Origin: Gnetum montanum
Lineage: Eukaryota; Streptophyta; Gnetopsida; Gnetales; Gnetaceae
Direction of reading: 5' to 3'
Length of the DNA stretch: 61,159 bases
Assembly: GCA_015680685.1 (NCBI GenBank)
Contig: MNCI01023899.1
Coordinates: forward strand, 15,502-76,660
Shown: piece after piece, positions 58,213 to 61,159 of the stretch
Layout of the letters: the number at the start of each line of letters is the position of its first letter
Position numbering within the stretch: the stretch's first letter is position 1
Program-made: the position numbers and the translations under genes
Notes under the pieces: model-generated
What the model saw: the letters and a program-made list of their open reading frames with translations, nothing else
Told to the model about the DNA's origin: nothing
The model's database searches: none

Positions 58213-58559
58213 AGGGATTTAGACCAAATTTGATGCAAGAGCTCTGAACTAGTGCACTATCAACAATGAGATGGGTTGTGCAAGTGATGTTTATGAAATC
58301 AACAAGTTAAAACCAATTCTATACCTAGGCATCCGATTCTAAACCGCCCTTACCTAATTCATGCACTAAACACATGGTGCATTGATAGTTCAAAGTGGAA
58401 AATATTTTTTTCAATGTTGGGATGGTGGGAATTTCAAAAATCAACATCAAAATTTAAATTTGGGTGGGCCCCACTAGGCACCTCCCAAGAAATGGGATTT
58501 TAAGGCCTAAAATCCCTTCTACGTTGGGGTTTAACCCTCTTCAAGCCTAGAATATCATT
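58213..58559. other. 5' flank of N3
   Basis: Sequence between the exon-1 array and the 190-bp array. It should hold the promoter of the outermost exon 1; I see no clear TATA box or coding signal. Confidence 0.35.
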
Positions 58560-60060
58560 TTTTCACCTAAAGCCCCCTCACCCACACTAGTCAATATGAA
58601 TCCAGTGTTGGGTTTAAGTATACCATGCCCAAAACAAGAAAACCCTAACACCCCATGCCAAATTTAGCAACTGGATGTCAACCTTAACAAGCACCAAGCC
58701 CCAAGAGAGACTAGAATCCATCATACCAGCTATCATCCTTGGCAACAACACTAAGCAAAGGCCCATCCATGCTAGCCAGCATTGCTAAAGGGGGTATGAC
58801 ATCCATAAGTACAAACCAAGCTACAATTTGATTCCAAAATGGACCCATAAAGCCTAAAACCCTAGTAGAAGCCTCTGGTAGCTCTGAAACCTAATTAAAC
58901 CTAACCAAAAGTGTCAAAAACCATGAAATTTAGTGGAACCATACTAAGGGGCATCCCATGCATATTGGCCAACATGGCCCTAGTGTGCTAAATGGGATGT
59001 GACCACAAAATACCCAAAGAAACCTCCAAGTTGACACATCATGACCATAACACCTCCCTAGAGTCCCTAGTAGCCATAAATTGACCAAATGCAAGTCAAT
59101 TTTCATGCCAAAGACCATGTCCACATTGAGGACCCCTTGATCCACATTGGCCAACATGGGTCCAGCATGGGTACCCTGGAGATGACTTATAAAAGTTTAT
59201 TAATACATTAAAATAAGCAAAAAACTCATCCCTATGATCCTAAAACCTTCCCAGAGTTCCTAGGCATCACAAATCAAACAAAATTCAATAAAATTTAACT
59301 AAAAACCATGCATCCATACTAAGGAAGGCTCTACCCATGCTAACCAGCATGGGTACCAAGAAGAAAATCCATGGGAGGCTCATGCATCAGATTAACCTCA
59401 AATTACACTAGTTTGACTCTAAGATCCTCCCAAAGCCTCCAAAGTCCATCAAACCCTAGAAGATAAGCCAAAAGTAACAAAAATATTTCATTCCCCCTTC
59501 AACCATGTTGGGGCCATGCTAGCCAATGTGGCCTAAGGAGGAATGACTATAAAAATATTATCAAAAAGCCTTTAAAATTGTTGATTTTAAGACCAAATCT
59601 TAGCTATCAACATTAGCAACCCTAGGGGCTTGAATACTTAGTCTATTAGATGCTGGAACTCACCAGAAACTAGTATCCCAATGTACCCACACTGAGGGAG
59701 GCTAGAGCCATGCTGGCCAAGGTGGCTCCAACATGGGTAAGATTTCACATTAGTTTTGGAAATACATTAACACATAAAAAATCCTAAAATTTAGCCCATT
59801 AGGGCCTATGACCCCAAGACCTTAAACTAACTACCATTAGCCTTATTTTAATCATAAAAACCCACCATACCCCATCACCCACATTAGGGCAACATTTCCT
59901 AGCATGGCTAGGGGAGGTGTAACCATGCCAAAGCTTAAATAACCATCAAACATGAGTAATTGTAAGCCTAAACCTCAAACATGAGTACTAGGAACACTAG
60001 AGGCCTAAAAACTTGTTCAAATTGCCTCTAAAACTAACCAAGAACCAAAAAGGCAATGTA
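58560..60060. repeat. Diverged tandem array, about 190-bp unit, upstream of N3
   Basis: CCATGCTAGCCAACATGG-like words recur near 58766, 58955, 59140, 59336, 59515, 59710 and 59890, spaced 180-196 bp. Other words (AAAAAGCCTTTAAAATTG, CATTAGCAACCCTAGGG) match the 192-bp unit at 21720-24430. It is older and more diverged than the N1 array but has the same period and position. Confidence 0.65.
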
Positions 60061-60091
60061 TCTATGTTGTGGGTACTAGATCCACACTAGC

Positions 60092-61083
60092 TGATGAGTG
60101 GCGAGGTACCCCTACACTCAACCATACGAATACGAGCGTAGCACGCGCGATCTGGTCAAACTCCATAGACTAAATGCCTACACGCCTCATGGAACACTTA
60201 AGGTTAACCATTCGTTGTCTTCCTAGACTTACTTGTAGTTGTCATGGTGTATGGTTAAGTAAGTCTGAGGTATATGATTTTTATATCTTTTCATGTTTTA
60301 TGTCTCTTATGGTAATAGGGTGAAGGGTTGAGAAACTAATTGCTAACTCTAAGTAATGAATAATTCTAAATTACCTAGTATCAAAATCCATTCCCACTTA
60401 CCGTAGACACCCTGAAGCAACGCAACCATGGCTACCAAATGCTAATCGTTACTGAGATCACCACGCGTAACACACATGCTCGAAGTGGTTGTACTGAGGC
60501 ACTTAACTAGAAGAAAAGGGTAAGAGAATCTAATCTACCCTAAGTAGGATGAGCATCTGTTCCTTGATTATCCATACACATCTTGGACTTTGTACATGAC
60601 TACCACTGGGATACCAAGCGCAGATCCTAGATACGCTGCTGGGATACCAAGTACTCACACCAAGATGCTCGTAATCAAGTCATACTCATACCACATTCTA
60701 GGAGATAAGTGTGAGAGAGAAAGCAATAAATAACATTAAATAAAATCCTATTCCATGCACTTCAAGGTTTATCTAGGAAGTTTGTATTTATTTTTGTACA
60801 CAACTTGTGTTCAGGTACAATGTTTCTTGAATAAAGATCTGTTCACTTTAGGACTCCTACTACGGGCACATGGAAAATATTCTATCTCTGGAGTGATCAA
60901 TCTACCAGAGTTTCCCTACTTCTAGCCTAGGATGAGGAAACAAGGAAGTGCTACCTCTTATTTATAGATTTTGCGATGCACCGCGATATCGCGTACGCGA
61001 TATCGTAGGGGACGACGTGATATCGCATACGCGATATTGCATGGGATGCGATATCGCGGCAGATGCGATATTGCGTCCCATCA
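60092..61083 (-). mobile_element. 3' LTR of Athila-like element G
   Basis: A 992-bp LTR, TGATGAGTGG...CCCATCA, homologous to 1022-1744 and longer by internal sequence. Its left end abuts unrelated repeat DNA, not a primer site, and a G-rich polypurine tract lies on its right, so it is the 3' LTR of a minus-strand element whose body lies beyond the window. A minus-strand TATA box (CTATAAATAAG) is at 60967-60957. Confidence 0.75.
60972..61075 (-). repeat. GCGATATCGC palindrome cluster in the U3 of element G
   Basis: About six perfect or near-perfect copies of GCGATATCGC occur in about 100 bp, some joined by TACGC or ATACGC, directly upstream of the TATA box. The density of CpG is striking against the CpG-poor surroundings. 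Confidence 0.8.
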
Positions 61084-61096
61084 TACCCCCATGACT
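61084..61096 (-). other. Polypurine tract of element G
   Basis: On the minus strand CAGTCATGGGGGTA lies directly before TGATGGGACG, the LTR start. The G-run next to the LTR is typical of a plus-strand primer and fixes the orientation of the element. Confidence 0.55.
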
Positions 61097-61159
61097 GAAT
61101 GAAAACTCATCCTTGATTTCCTTACAAAATATTGGGAAGGTATGAGATTATTGACTGGA

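Overview
This window reads as intergenic DNA from a very large, repeat-rich plant nuclear genome. A gymnosperm such as a conifer or cycad is plausible, but nothing here proves the clade. I see no intact host gene, tRNA, rRNA or CRISPR array. Almost everything recognisable is decayed LTR retrotransposon, with one LINE fragment. Reading frames carry many stops and frameshifts, and most CpG sites have drifted to TpG/CpA, as expected for long-methylated repeats. Single open frames are therefore short; coding regions were called by following protein similarity across stops and frames and by comparing related copies within the window.

Layout. (1) 1-1744: 5' end (gag, tRNA-Asp type primer site, LTR) of a minus-strand Athila-like Ty3/gypsy element (F) that leaves the window on the left. 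(2) 1745-5269: AT-rich sequence with no recognisable gene, a T13/G29 tract, and an N flanked by a 46-bp exact duplication. (3) 5270-7293: minus-strand Athila-like gag (E). (4) 7411-about 16200: a plus-strand Athila-like element (A) with 5' LTR, primer site, gag, protease, RT, RNase H and integrase. (5) 16230-17150: LINE reverse transcriptase fragment. (6) 17195-20614: copy N1 of an intron-containing gene on the minus strand, followed by a 192-bp tandem array (21720-24430). (7) 25077-44144: a 19-kb minus-strand Tat/Ogre-like element (C) with 2-kb LTRs. It carries gag, protease, RT, RNase H, a second archaeal-type RNase H, and integrase. A second gene copy (N2, 33030-37666) lies antisense between protease and RT. 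(8) 44145-about 50070: 3' half of a plus-strand element of the same Tat family (B), ending in its 3' LTR. (9) 50082-50343: protease-RT linker of another Tat-like copy (D), then a third antisense gene copy (N3, 51380-58150) with a triplicated first exon and its own upstream array (58560-60060). (10) 60092-61083: 3' LTR of another minus-strand Athila-like element (G) that continues past the right edge.

The most interesting content is the N gene family. Three diverged copies share exon order and at least three intron positions. They encode a protein whose second exon resembles the NIF/FCP1 (NLI-interacting factor, HAD-fold phosphatase-like) domain with its catalytic aspartates apparently replaced. 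In element C the gene clearly sits inside the retroelement, antisense, in the gap between gag-pro and RT-INT that holds an intron in Ogre elements. N3 follows the same linker in the same antisense orientation, and N1 lies on the RT side of a probable third case. Antisense placement would let a retrotransposon carry introns without splicing them out of its genomic RNA. Extra ORFs, some antisense, are known in Tat-lineage elements; a multi-exon NIF-like antisense gene at this position is not one I recognise.
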